Of a DNA stretch of 25,928 nucleotides, positions 16,319 through 22,740 are shown one piece after another. Source of the DNA: a virus; the IMG/VR virus record IMGVR_UViG_3300030104_000529, positions 1-25,928 of that record, one strand, 5' to 3'. Made by a program: the position numbers and the translations under genes. Under the pieces are notes generated by a model that did no database searches, had not been told where the DNA came from, and saw only the letters and a program-made list of their open reading frames with translations. The first letter of the stretch is position 1. Every line of letters begins with the position of its first letter.

Positions 16319-17896
16319 TTAGTATCCAAATTTAGGGTCAGAGGCTTGAAAGCCTGACTTTTGTGTTAGGGGGTTAAAATCCCATATAGAACTTCTAGGT
16401 CTTGTCATAATTCCATATCTTAAAGCGTCATACATGTGGTCTAAAGCATTAGTGTCAACGTCTTCAGGGTTCTTCTTGTCAAGAGGTAGAGTAGGTATTT
16501 GACTAATGCACTCAGTACAATTATTAAAAAATACAAGTCTTGGTTCTTCTGTGTGTTCATCTATTTGTAATCGTCTATGGACTTCATTCTTTCCTGCGAC
16601 TCTAGAGCCTTTGCTTCTATCTGACGGTCTAAATCGGCAACCTCGTTGTACCATTTGTTCTGCCAGAGATGGACCAGTATCCCCACGTTTGTGCCAAAGG
16701 CTACTGTCCAACACACCATACCGAATACCTCCATCATCTTTTTCTGCCTCTAGTATCATGTCTGCTAAGTCTACAGCTAATACTTTAGAAACGTGCAACT
16801 CCCTATATACTATAAGTTGCTCTGATGGTGATACAGCAAACCAAACTACGGCTGAAAAACTTCCGTATCCATAGTCACATGCCCTAAACTTTGTCCAATT
16901 ATTAGGTATGCTGTAAGGTTTAACAACGTGTACCTGCCTATTAAACTCAGGAAAGGCAGCACCTTCAGCTACATCCCAATCACCATCTAATAGTTGTTTT
17001 CTTTGCTGTTCAGGCAAAGATAAAAGCATGGCTTCGTAGTCACCTGTGTCTGACAAGTAAGGGTTATCAAAAAGTCTAGCAGGAATAAACCTGCGTTTGA
17101 ATAATGGTTGCCCTTCTTTGCTGTGACCTTTAGGAAAAGTTATTACTTCTCCTGTCTCTAAATTAGTTGCCCAAAAAGCTTTGTCTGACGGTGCAGGATC
17201 TATAAAGGTTTTCTTTACCCACTGATGTCCTGCTCCTCCAGGATTAGTAGTTGCTCTCATGTATAGACCTAACTCAGGGTCTACACTTCTAAGACGAGAT
17301 CGCATATAATCCCAAGCAAACGGTGTTGCCCATTGCGTTAATTCGTCAAAGCCTATCCAGTTAAACGCTTGTCCTTGATACCTCATAACATCTAAGTCAC
17401 GATCTAGGTAGGACATCCACAGTCTGCCACCTCTAGGTGAAGTCCACTGTGATTTACGTTCTGACCACTTTATGTTAGGTATTGCTTTAGGGTACAACTC
17501 TTGAGACTTTTGTATTAGTTCTCTTAATTCTTCTGTCGTGTGTCGTACAAGCAACCCACTAAAGTTTGGGTCATTTAAGCCTCGCAGGGGGTCAGCCAAC
17601 ATTGCGAAACTTTTGCCACCCCCTGCTGCACCTCCGTAGAGTACTTCCCTTTCAGATGATGCTAGGAAGTTAGTCTGAGGTCCATCATTAGGTTTGAATA
17701 CAACGTCTTGAGCGTGTTGTATCTCAAACGGTTCAGCAATTACTTCAGCAGGAACAGTAGAAACTTCAGGCTCTTGCTTCGGAGAGGTAGCTTCCTGTTG
17801 CTTCTTGTTCAAGCTTTTCGATTTCTTGTAGCGTCTTTTTGAGCCTTGAGGCAAGTTTGCGTTTAATTGTAGTTGTTTTCTTACGTTTACGCTCAA
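16319..17896 (-). CDS. terL: Terminase large subunit (TerL)
   Basis: The packaging motor ATPase/nuclease has 525 residues from a TTG start. The ATPase domain carries Walker A GGAAGGGKS (residues 88-96), Walker B IGFDE (181-185) and the coupling motif TTNPGG (216-221). The nuclease domain shows Asp341 (ACDYGYG), Asp397 (YGVLDSSLW) and Asp486/Asp490 (ALDHMYDALRYG), the acidic residues expected for the RNase H-like site. It cuts concatemeric DNA and drives it through the portal. No ATG precedes Walker A, so a TTG start is needed; the one at 17896 overlaps the upstream gene by 131 bases in a different frame. An internal TTG further in cannot be excluded. Confidence 0.92.
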   Translation of the reverse strand: MSVNVRKQLQLNANLPQGSKRRYKKSKSLNKKQQEATSPKQEPEVSTVPAEVIAEPFEIQHAQDVVFKPNDGPQTNFLASSEREVLYGGAAGGGKSFAMLADPLRGLNDPNFSGLLVRHTTEELRELIQKSQELYPKAIPNIKWSERKSQWTSPRGGRLWMSYLDRDLDVMRYQGQAFNWIGFDELTQWATPFAWDYMRSRLRSVDPELGLYMRATTNPGGAGHQWVKKTFIDPAPSDKAFWATNLETGEVITFPKGHSKEGQPLFKRRFIPARLFDNPYLSDTGDYEAMLLSLPEQQRKQLLDGDWDVAEGAAFPEFNRQVHVVKPYSIPNNWTKFRACDYGYGSFSAVVWFAVSPSEQLIVYRELHVSKVLAVDLADMILEAEKDDGGIRYGVLDSSLWHKRGDTGPSLAEQMVQRGCRFRPSDRSKGSRVAGKNEVHRRLQIDEHTEEPRLVFFNNCTECISQIPTLPLDKKNPEDVDTNALDHMYDALRYGIMTRPRSSIWDFNPLTQKSGFQASDPKFGY

Positions 17897-18173
17897 TGTC
17901 TATTCTCTTATTTAATCCTACGTGAGATATGTATCTCCCTGACTCTTTACTTAACCAGTTTGCTACTTCTCTGTAGCTATATTGTAGTAGGTGTTGTTTT
18001 GCTTTTTCTAGTAGTTCTAATTCTTCTTCTACAGGAAGTAAAAACCCATCGTCTTCTGGATCAACCTTATAGCCAAATGGTGTTGTTCTAGCTACTCTAG
18101 GTATTCTACTCCACTGTTTAACATTCATGTCAGGCTTTGGTAGCGTCCAATAGCCTAGACTCTCTTTACTCAT
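17766..18173 (-). CDS. HTH-like DNA-binding protein next to terminase
   Basis: Starting at the ATG at 18173 (MSKESLGYWTLPKPDMNVKQ) it has 135 residues. A longer frame from 18200 exists, but 18173 has AGAAGG upstream and overlaps the terS stop by 8 bases. The segment HLLQYSYREVANWLSKESGRYISHVGLNKRI reads as a helix-turn-helix of the resolvase/sigma-like type (residues about 74-105), followed by a very basic stretch (RKRKKTTTIKRKLASRLKK) and a coiled coil. The last 43 codons overlap the beginning of terL in another frame. It may bind DNA during packaging or regulate late genes; the function is not established. Confidence 0.7.
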   Translation of the reverse strand: MSKESLGYWTLPKPDMNVKQWSRIPRVARTTPFGYKVDPEDDGFLLPVEEELELLEKAKQHLLQYSYREVANWLSKESGRYISHVGLNKRIDIERKRKKTTTIKRKLASRLKKTLQEIEKLEQEATGSYLSEARA

Positions 18174-18531
18174 TTTTACCTTCTTTAGCAGGTAGTACAA
18201 AAAGACCGCCAGAAGATTCTACGTTGACCCTTTCAGTTTTAGTGTACCCTGCTCTGTCAAGTAAGTCTTTAGCGGCTGTCATTTTATCTCTGATGCCAAG
18301 CTCTGTAGGATCAACTAAAGCATTGCCTAGAGCTACGGCAGCTTTAGGTGCTATCCTAGCCATGTACTGTTTTGTAGCGTCATCAATTTCTTCTTTTAAA
18401 GATTTAATTATTTCAGCAGTTGCTGTTGAGTCTGAATACCCTGCTAATCTTTTAGCTGAAACAACATCTCCTCCTGCCTCATCAAACAATACTTTTAAAA
18501 AAGCCTGTTGTTTTTCTGTTAATTGTTTCAC
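18166..18531 (-). CDS. terS: Terminase small subunit (TerS)
   Basis: This encodes 121 residues from a GTG start with AGAGGA 6 bases upstream. The N-terminal part KQQAFLKVLFDEAGGDVVSAKRLAGYS fits the DNA-binding HTH of small terminases (a Terminase_2-like arrangement), followed by a central oligomerisation helix (AKAAVALGNALVDPTELGIRDKMTAAKDLLDRAGY is the region around residues 66-101). The end, VNVESSGGLFVLPAKEG, is also usual in this family. It recognises viral DNA and hands it to TerL. Only a small HTH gene separates it from terL. Confidence comes from both the pattern and the position. Confidence 0.8.
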   Translation of the reverse strand: MKQLTEKQQAFLKVLFDEAGGDVVSAKRLAGYSDSTATAEIIKSLKEEIDDATKQYMARIAPKAAVALGNALVDPTELGIRDKMTAAKDLLDRAGYTKTERVNVESSGGLFVLPAKEGKNE

Positions 18532-18682
18532 GTTTTTCCTCTTCGTGTTCTTTGTTATATAAGTATTCTAGCCAAGCTTTTGAAATATCAAAATTGTAAA
18601 AAACAGCACAATAGGCACACTCTAGTTTACCGTTAACAACAGGCATGGTGTGACTACACACAAAACAGATGTTACGTTCCAT
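18482..18682 (-). CDS. Small zinc-ribbon-like protein
   Basis: This encodes 66 residues with two Cys pairs, CFVC (residues 6-9) and CAYC (22-25), spaced 12 apart, as in a small zinc ribbon. The helical charged C-terminus (EYLYNKEHEEEKRETINRK) follows. The last 50 bases overlap terS. The start at 18682 has only a weak ribosome-binding site, so expression level is uncertain. Small zinc-binding proteins near terminase are frequent in marine phages. A protein-protein or nucleic acid binding role is plausible; no specific function is known. Confidence 0.6.
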   Translation of the reverse strand: MERNICFVCSHTMPVVNGKLECAYCAVFYNFDISKAWLEYLYNKEHEEEKRETINRKTTGFFKSIV

Positions 18683-18811
18683 TGTACCGTACTAGGTAGC
18701 AATGTCCTTACTTTTCTAAGCAAGTGCAATTATCATTACACTTTCGATTTAGTATCGCACAATATATACGTTTTAAGTATCTAAGCATCTGTTTCCCCCC
18801 TTGTTAACAAG
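18683..18811. other. Spacer with perfect palindrome CTTGTTAACAAG
   Basis: There is no gene in these 129 bases. A 12-base perfect palindrome lies at 18800-18811, immediately after the stop of the next upstream gene and beside six C. An imperfect dyad GTGCAA/TTACAC is at 18724-18741. No clear T-run or good promoter is seen; the palindrome could bind a regulator. Confidence 0.4.
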
Positions 18812-19078
18812 TTACTTTTTTCCGACTTTACCGCCTTTACTCATAAAGCCCATTTTGTTTCTTACGGCTCTAGGCAATTTTGCTAAACCTTTATCACCCT
18901 TAGGTACAGGCTTCATAGCACCCTTGCCTTTTGCTTTTTTATCAGCAGCAGCAGGTATATCGCCTCCTTTAGCGTAGCTTTTTCCGTAGCCTTTCTTTTT
19001 CATCATGCCACCACCCATCATTTTAGCTTTAGGTGGTCTACCTCGTTTACTTCCGTATGTACCTTTTCCCATTGGCAT
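18812..19078 (-). CDS. Very basic small protein with AT-hook-like motif
   Basis: This encodes 88 residues starting MPMGKGTYGSKRGRPPKAKM. KRGRPPK (residues 11-17) matches the AT-hook core (GRP flanked by basic residues) that binds the minor groove of AT-rich DNA. The rest is Lys/Gly/Met-rich with KGG-type motifs (YAKGGDI, MSKGGKVGKK). Similar small proteins are common in marine phage genomes, where they lie in the terminase-lysis segment. A DNA-compacting or virion-packaged DNA-binding role is inferred. It is preceded by a start 3 bases after the HNH-like gene. Confidence 0.75.
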   Translation of the reverse strand: MPMGKGTYGSKRGRPPKAKMMGGGMMKKKGYGKSYAKGGDIPAAADKKAKGKGAMKPVPKGDKGLAKLPRAVRNKMGFMSKGGKVGKK

Positions 19079-19081
19079 AGT

Positions 19082-19303
19082 TTATCTCCTTGATCTGTTT
19101 TTACTAGCAGATATTACCCTAAGATTACTTCTGCTATTGTTAGAGGTGTTTTTATCTTTATGGTCTACGTCTTTTCCATCACCTTTACGAGCTAGACCTG
19201 CTCTTACCATTTTGCGCCTTGCATTATTACGCTCTGCTCTCTTCTTCTTAACTTTAGGTGTGCCATCGTATCTAAGATACTCTTTTTTGTAGTTCCTAGC
19301 CAT
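19082..19303 (-). CDS. Small HNH-endonuclease-like protein
   Basis: This encodes 73 residues, very basic at the N-terminus (KVKKKRAERNNARRKMV). Residues 45-70 read DVDHKDKNTSNNSRSN then LRVISASKNRSRR: the D-V-D-H start, N-x-x-N-N spacing, S-N-L and a final Asn are the HNH_3-type pattern. His48 and the Asns at 59-60 and 69 would be the metal and catalytic residues. Full HNH nucleases have an N-terminal beta segment that is minimal here, so it may be a minimal nuclease or an inactive relative. HNH proteins near terminase often help cleavage for packaging. The function is an inference from motif and neighbourhood. Confidence 0.7.
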   Translation of the reverse strand: MARNYKKEYLRYDGTPKVKKKRAERNNARRKMVRAGLARKGDGKDVDHKDKNTSNNSRSNLRVISASKNRSRR

Positions 19304-19591
19304 CTAACACTTCCATCGTTTTCTTGCCTGTCGTAATCTGCTGTTAGGATCTTTAGCTGCTTTAGGAAACTGTTTCATTTGTCCTGCACTTCTAGCACAA
19401 TATGATTTACGTCTACTTGCAGCTTTACTACCTTTTTTTACTTTGCCTGTAACAGCCGTTTGCAGCTTACTTCCTGGATTATCTCTTCGGTACTTAGCTA
19501 CACCTTTCTTAGTCATACCTGCGCCACTCTTAGTAGGACGTTTATGACCACCGCCTATGGTGTGACCTTTCATTGTACCCTTTGTTGCCAT
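19304..19591 (-). CDS. Basic conserved phage protein (DUF6321-like)
   Basis: This encodes 95 residues, Lys/Arg/Gly-rich, with the conserved-looking end RRKSYCARSAGQMKQF ... PNSRLRQARKRWKC. The pattern GVAKYRRDNPGSKLQTAV plus KSYCARSAGQ and the terminal R-K-W-x-C is well known in marine phages, and I associate it with DUF6321, though I could not check that. The two Cys (one in CARS, one at the C-terminus) may pair or bind metal. Its start overlaps the stop of the upstream gene by one base (TAATG). Function unknown; likely DNA- or RNA-binding from charge. Confidence 0.75.
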   Translation of the reverse strand: MATKGTMKGHTIGGGHKRPTKSGAGMTKKGVAKYRRDNPGSKLQTAVTGKVKKGSKAASRRKSYCARSAGQMKQFPKAAKDPNSRLRQARKRWKC

Positions 19592-19821
19592 TAGAACTCT
19601 ATCTTATAGTTTACCTGTAGTTTACCTTTTCCTGTTTTAGGATTAAACTTAGTGCCTTTAAACATACTACCTAGCTTTTTAGCTTTATTTAACCAACCAC
19701 TATTCATAGGTAGGTTATCATAGCTAGGGCTATCTGCAGATTTTGATGAGCCGTAAGTCTTTACTAAGTTTTTTACGGCTCTTAGTTCTTCTGCGTCTTT
19801 ATGTTTTTTAAACTTTCTCAT
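19591..19821 (-). CDS. Small basic hypothetical protein
   Basis: From the ATG at 19821 (MRKFKKHKDAEELRAVKNLV) it encodes 76 residues. A longer reading from 19878 would overlap the upstream gene by 56 bases; the shorter start lies one base after that gene's stop, which I prefer, although its ribosome-binding site is weak. The N-terminal half is helical and charged; then a Ser/Tyr segment (GSSKSADSPSYDNLPM) and a Lys-rich end with KFNPKTGKGKLQV. No recognised domain. Confidence 0.65.
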   Translation of the reverse strand: MRKFKKHKDAEELRAVKNLVKTYGSSKSADSPSYDNLPMNSGWLNKAKKLGSMFKGTKFNPKTGKGKLQVNYKIEF

Positions 19822-19822
19822 A

Positions 19823-20104
19823 TTAATTATAGAACATACCTTTTCTACGATCTGTATGTCCTTTTTTAACTGATCCACCTTTAGCCATTTTTGTTTTAGT
19901 TGTTTTCTTTTTAGCTAGACCACCTTTGTTTAACCCTACAAATTGTGACGGTAAACCTTGTACTTTCATTAAATCCTTTTCAAACTTGCGTAGATCTTTT
20001 CCTATGCTTTTTCTAAGACTACTTGATAAAGTATCATCTTTTAGTAACTCTTCTAACTCAAATATTTTATTTCCTATAAACTTTATAAGTGCTTCATCTG
20101 ACAT
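19823..20104 (-). CDS. Helical protein with KGG-type basic tail
   Basis: This encodes 93 residues starting MSDEALIKFIGNKIFELEEL. The first 50 residues form amphipathic helices (KDDTLSSSLRKSIGKDLRKFEKDLMKV). The tail is basic and contains VGLNKGGLAKKK and AKGGSVKKGH, the same N-K-G-G type motif found in the giant ejection protein and in two neighbouring small proteins. Soluble, no membrane segment. Function unknown; the recurring motif may be a targeting or packaging signal. Confidence 0.7.
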   Translation of the reverse strand: MSDEALIKFIGNKIFELEELLKDDTLSSSLRKSIGKDLRKFEKDLMKVQGLPSQFVGLNKGGLAKKKTTKTKMAKGGSVKKGHTDRRKGMFYN

Positions 20105-20116
20105 TTTACTTTCCTC

Positions 20117-20569
20117 CTAGTTAAGTTCAAAATGTGGACCATCAATAAATGGTCTTCTACCCTGAGATCTACGTAAGTCAATGTAAGCCATCATAGCTTC
20201 TTCCATTGTGCCATCCCATGTAGATATGTCATCTATATGCCAAGCTGCTCCCCATCTAATCTTAGTTCCAGACTCTGTAGCTGCCCACTTCATAGCATCA
20301 GCTAGATCGTCATACAGATTGAGTTCCCAACTTGCCTTTCCGTCTACGTAAGCCATTAAGTCTACTGCGTCACCTGTTAGGTGCTTACTCTTCATAGTCT
20401 GTGACTTTCCTGCGTCAAACAACTTCTTCTGTTCTTCCAGTGTTCTCATTCCGTAGATAACACCAAAGTCAATTTTTGTGAGTTCTATCGCTCTTTGAAC
20501 AACCTTAACTAGGTCTTCATTTACTCCCTCTAGTTTGTCTAGGGATCTGCTCGACAGTGTGTAAGCCAT
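20117..20569 (-). CDS. M15-family peptidase endolysin (L-Ala-D-Glu / VanY-like)
   Basis: This 150-residue single-domain peptidase carries the M15 signature: GMRTLEEQ (residues 40-47), SKHLTGDAVDL (61-71) with zinc ligands His63 and Asp70, and the third ligand His146 in GPHFELN. Asp113/Asp114 near RWGAAWHIDD may help catalysis. It cuts the peptide side chains of peptidoglycan to lyse the host. There is no signal peptide, so it depends on a holin; the holin-like gene lies upstream (20874-21242) in the same operon. The giant virion protein carries a separate lysozyme domain, so this one is likely the lysis enzyme. Ribosome-binding site AAAGGA. Confidence 0.88.
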   Translation of the reverse strand: MAYTLSSRSLDKLEGVNEDLVKVVQRAIELTKIDFGVIYGMRTLEEQKKLFDAGKSQTMKSKHLTGDAVDLMAYVDGKASWELNLYDDLADAMKWAATESGTKIRWGAAWHIDDISTWDGTMEEAMMAYIDLRRSQGRRPFIDGPHFELN

Positions 20570-20699
20570 GTGTATATTTCCTTTTACTATTAAATCTATC
20601 TAGGGGTATGCGTCTTTCACCTAAGTAGTGAGGTTTAAACTTTACTATCTTTATAGGATCTTGATCCGTATGTTTCAACAAGAAATCCCCATACGTCAT
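20517..20699 (-). CDS. Possible small ORF overlapping lysin and neighbour (weak)
   Basis: This encodes 60 residues; the part KIVKFKPHYLGERRIPLDRF looks protein-like and covers the 65-base gap between the peptidase and the gene at 20635-20874. However, it overlaps both neighbours by over 50 bases in other frames and lacks a ribosome-binding site at its ATG. It may be a real small gene or a chance frame. Confidence 0.3.
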   Translation of the reverse strand: MTYGDFLLKHTDQDPIKIVKFKPHYLGERRIPLDRFNSKRKYTHGLHTVEQIPRQTRGSK

Positions 20700-20874
20700 C
20701 TGTTTTAATACATCCTATTTTGTGTTCGTTTTCTTGTATTAATCCTATATTAATATCAAAGTAGTTTTCCATTGCCCTGCACTGCTGTGCATCTTTCATA
20801 ATTACAGGAGGAAAGTTAGGGTCAATCCACCACTGCTCGTTTACTAAGAACATAACGTATAGAAATATTTTCAT
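20635..20874 (-). CDS. Small protein with N-terminal hydrophobic segment
   Basis: This encodes 79 residues starting MKIFLYVMFLVNEQWWIDPN. The first 12 residues are hydrophobic and could be a short signal anchor. The rest is acidic/aromatic with two Cys (residues 32 and 54). Its start overlaps the holin-like gene stop (TAATG). Position between holin and endolysin suggests a lysis accessory (spanin-like or regulator), but I see no clear lipobox. Function not recognised. Confidence 0.6.
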   Translation of the reverse strand: MKIFLYVMFLVNEQWWIDPNFPPVIMKDAQQCRAMENYFDINIGLIQENEHKIGCIKTDDVWGFLVETYGSRSYKDSKV

Positions 20875-21242
20875 TACTTCTTCTTAGGACCAAAAAATTT
20901 AGATACACCTTTAGTTCCTAGAGAGGCTGCAACTACAGCACCAAGACTGTATTGATACCAATCAGGCATCCCTGCTAAAGCAGTAAAGCCATTTGCTACT
21001 ATCTCCCTACCCCAATCACCACAGAAGGACAGTACTAACGGAATGGAGAAAAGTATAGTAATCCATTCATCTTTCCACGAACCTTGTGATGCCCTAATAG
21101 CAGCTAGATCCCAATCTATATCGCCTGTTGCCTCTTTCAAGCGAATCTGTGCTTCAGCTTTATTAGCAGCAACCTTACCGTCTAGGTAAGTAGAAGCTAA
21201 ACTGCCTACTGAAGATATTAGTGTTCCTGCAATATTAAACAT
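20874..21242 (-). CDS. Holin-like membrane protein (3-TM holin type)
   Basis: This encodes 122 residues. The N-terminal helix MFNIAGTLISSVGSLASTYL is followed by a charged amphipathic part (KVAANKAEAQIRLKEATGD, DWDLAAIRASQGSWKDEW) and then hydrophobic segments WITILFSIPLVLSFCGDWG (about residues 60-78) and WYQYSLGAVVAASLGTKGVS (about 94-113), ending in a basic tail FFGPKKK. The W-K-D-E-W segment before the first strong membrane helix is typical of the three-TM holins related to gene-transfer-agent release proteins. It would open the inner membrane for the M15 peptidase encoded downstream. Start and stop overlap both neighbours by one base. Confidence 0.72.
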   Translation of the reverse strand: MFNIAGTLISSVGSLASTYLDGKVAANKAEAQIRLKEATGDIDWDLAAIRASQGSWKDEWITILFSIPLVLSFCGDWGREIVANGFTALAGMPDWYQYSLGAVVAASLGTKGVSKFFGPKKK

Positions 21243-21457
21243 TAGTTGTCTTTACCGTTAGGTTTACCTTCTACTGCACCTATTAGCATATTAACAAACT
21301 GCTGTTTGGCTATCTCGTGTTGGTCTAGTTGAAACTTAGCTGAAGCTACTTTACCTTCTAAGTCTCTTATTTGTGCTACTATATATTTAGACTTACTATC
21401 TAGATCATCTAACTTATAGTCTTTTTTATTTATGTTTATTACGTTATCTTGTGACAT
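21242..21457 (-). CDS. Small coiled-coil protein (DUF6447-like)
   Basis: This encodes 71 residues beginning MSQDNVININKKDYKLDDLD. The pattern of a short beta hairpin (NVININKKDYKLDDL) followed by one long helix (SKYIVAQIRDLEGKVASAKF) is common in small marine phage proteins that I associate with DUF6447; this was not verified. It lies directly before the holin-like gene and its ATG immediately follows the upstream stop. It may act with the holin or be independent; function unknown. Confidence 0.7.
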   Translation of the reverse strand: MSQDNVININKKDYKLDDLDSKSKYIVAQIRDLEGKVASAKFQLDQHEIAKQQFVNMLIGAVEGKPNGKDN

Positions 21458-21703
21458 TTATACCTTTCTATATGCTCTCGTCTTTTTTGCAATACTCTTT
21501 GGTTGTTTAACGTGTTGCTTACCTGCTCGTTTACCTGCTCTCTTAGCTTTAGTAGTTGCTGCGTACTCTTGCGGAGATAGGGCTTTGATAGCTGCGGAAG
21601 GTAGGTAGCGTTCTCCTGTCTTGGCTGATGGTTTACCACTCTTGGTTCTCCACTTTTGTTTAGTCCACGATTTAAGACTTTTTTGACTTTTTGCTAGTGC
21701 CAT
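21458..21703 (-). CDS. Basic conserved phage protein
   Basis: This encodes 81 residues, starting MALAKSQKSLKSWTKQKWRT, with KSGKPSAKTGERYLPSAAIK, LSPQEYAATTKAKRAGKR and KQPKSIAKKTRAYRKV. This chain of motifs is very common among marine phages. Net charge is strongly positive, without membrane parts. It overlaps the neighbouring basic gene by 32 bases. The function is unknown; nucleic acid binding or virion packaging is plausible from the charge. Confidence 0.78.
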   Translation of the reverse strand: MALAKSQKSLKSWTKQKWRTKSGKPSAKTGERYLPSAAIKALSPQEYAATTKAKRAGKRAGKQHVKQPKSIAKKTRAYRKV

Positions 21704-21863
21704 CTACTTTTGTCTTTGCTTTTTTATTTAGGTCTTTATAGTGAAATAACTTTACACTAGTCTTACTATGCGTCTTACCTGTGTGCAGAGAACCGTCAGG
21801 CATCTTGTGAGTGCCTCCTTTATGTTCTGTGCCATCTTTCTTGTAGTGCTTTACACCCTTCAT
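21672..21863 (-). CDS. Small Lys/His-rich phage protein
   Basis: This encodes 63 residues: MKGVKHYKKDGTEHKGGTHK, then MPDGSLHTGKTHSKTSVKLF. The repeated H-K-G-x-T-H-K / H-T-G-K-T-H-S pattern is a conserved small phage protein type seen in many marine phages. The His residues are spaced so that they might bind metal. The end is Lys/Ser-rich. It starts with a one-base overlap after the upstream gene. No known activity. Confidence 0.75.
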   Translation of the reverse strand: MKGVKHYKKDGTEHKGGTHKMPDGSLHTGKTHSKTSVKLFHYKDLNKKAKTKVDGTSKKSKKS

Positions 21864-22144
21864 TACCTGTAACCGCCACCTTTAGCTTTATATTGCTTGG
21901 CTAACATCTGCGCTTTCCGTGCAGACCACTGCCCTGCGTTACCACCTTTAGTTCCTGCTTTGATACGGTTAAATAGGCTTTTACGCATAGTTGGCTTAGT
22001 GTAGTTACCTGCTTTATTTACAGTACTACCGCCTTTGTTAAACTTTAATGCAGTTAAAGCTTTAGCTTGTCCTGCGTGTGCTTGACTGGCTTTGCGTAAC
22101 TTACCTGCTACTTTCTTTATAGTGGCTTTAGCTTTTTGTTTCAT
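21863..22144 (-). CDS. Basic conserved phage protein with KGG motifs
   Basis: This encodes 93 residues. It contains LTALKFNKGGSTVNKAG and the conserved end NAGQWSARKAQMLAKQYKAK followed by GGGYR, a frequently seen marine phage motif. The heptapeptide LKFNKGG is identical to one in the giant ejection-type protein (its residues about 318-324). Strongly basic; likely soluble. Its ATG overlaps the upstream stop (ATGA). A role in DNA condensation or the virion interior is possible. Confidence 0.78.
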   Translation of the reverse strand: MKQKAKATIKKVAGKLRKASQAHAGQAKALTALKFNKGGSTVNKAGNYTKPTMRKSLFNRIKAGTKGGNAGQWSARKAQMLAKQYKAKGGGYR

Positions 22145-22461
22145 TTGCTTCTATTAGACATCCATGCAGATGTTCCCATATATGCTCCTACTATACCTGC
22201 ACCACTTATGTAAAATAGATTAGATATATCTGATAGGGCTTCTATATGTTCAATAGGCATGAAAAACATACCTGCTGTGAATATACCCATACCGATTAGA
22301 GTGCCTGTAGCCATTCTACGCTGTGCTTTCTGCTTACGTAGGTCAGCTTCTGTTTTATTTATCTCTTTAGCGTGTTCTAGCTCGTCATCTGTCACTATAC
22401 CGTCACCGTCTAAATCATATTTGTTGTAGTTGCTATCTTGTTCTAGGTTTTTCTGTGTCAT
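22141..22461 (-). CDS. EF-hand membrane protein
   Basis: This encodes 106 residues. Residues 16-27 (DLDGDGIVTDDE) form a complete EF-hand calcium loop: Asp16, Asp18, Asp20, Gly21, a hydrophobic residue at 23 and Glu27. A helical charged linker (HAKEINKTEADLRKQKAQRR) leads to two membrane segments, about residues 50-68 (MATGTLIGMGIFTAGMFFM) and 82-101. With one EF loop and two TM helices it could sense calcium or bind a partner at the membrane. The gene is second in the leftward operon, just before the basic-protein group. EF-hand/TM proteins of this type occur in other marine phages; the function is unknown. Confidence 0.78.
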   Translation of the reverse strand: MTQKNLEQDSNYNKYDLDGDGIVTDDELEHAKEINKTEADLRKQKAQRRMATGTLIGMGIFTAGMFFMPIEHIEALSDISNLFYISGAGIVGAYMGTSAWMSNRSK

Positions 22462-22720
22462 ATGAGCAATATCCTCTAGGTCTATCTGGGTCTAAGACTT
22501 CGTTTCTGCGTAAATGCCCTTCCAGAAACATAGCTCTTTCGATATGGTCTAAACTATATGTCTCTCCTGTACGTTCAGCGATAGCTTTGCGTACATAGAA
22601 GACATCGGACTTAGGGATGTGGACTTTGTAGAGACTATTAGGGTTGTTTCTAGCCAGAGTCTCATAAAAGTCTTCGATAACTGAGTCACTTGCATATAGT
22701 TTTACCTTCTTTTTACTCAT
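22433..22720 (-). CDS. First gene of the leftward operon, unknown function
   Basis: From the ATG at 22720 (MSKKKVKLYASDSVIEDFYE) it has 95 residues. A TTG six bases earlier is possible. I see no Shine-Dalgarno sequence before either start, which is unusual for this genome and may indicate a nearly leaderless message from the promoter at 22741-22769. The protein is charged and helical with YKVHIPKSDVFYVRKAIAERTGE and LDHIERAMFLEGHLRR. Being first to be transcribed, it could be a regulator; no domain is recognised. It overlaps the next gene by 29 bases. Confidence 0.7.
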   Translation of the reverse strand: MSKKKVKLYASDSVIEDFYETLARNNPNSLYKVHIPKSDVFYVRKAIAERTGETYSLDHIERAMFLEGHLRRNEVLDPDRPRGYCSYDTEKPRTR

Positions 22721-22740
22721 TGTCAAACATTATTTAGCTT

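Noticed and set aside
18800-18811. Terminator at CTTGTTAACAAG
   Set aside because: A palindrome is present, but on the minus strand it is followed by G6 and not a T-run.
19005-19292. Plus-strand Leu/Pro-rich frame looking like a membrane protein
   Set aside because: It is antisense to the AT-hook and HNH-like genes; Leu and Pro arise from complements of Lys/Arg/Gly codons.
21439-21639. Minus-strand frame beginning MVNHQPRQ
   Set aside because: Fully covered by a better conserved-looking basic protein at 21458-21703 in another frame.
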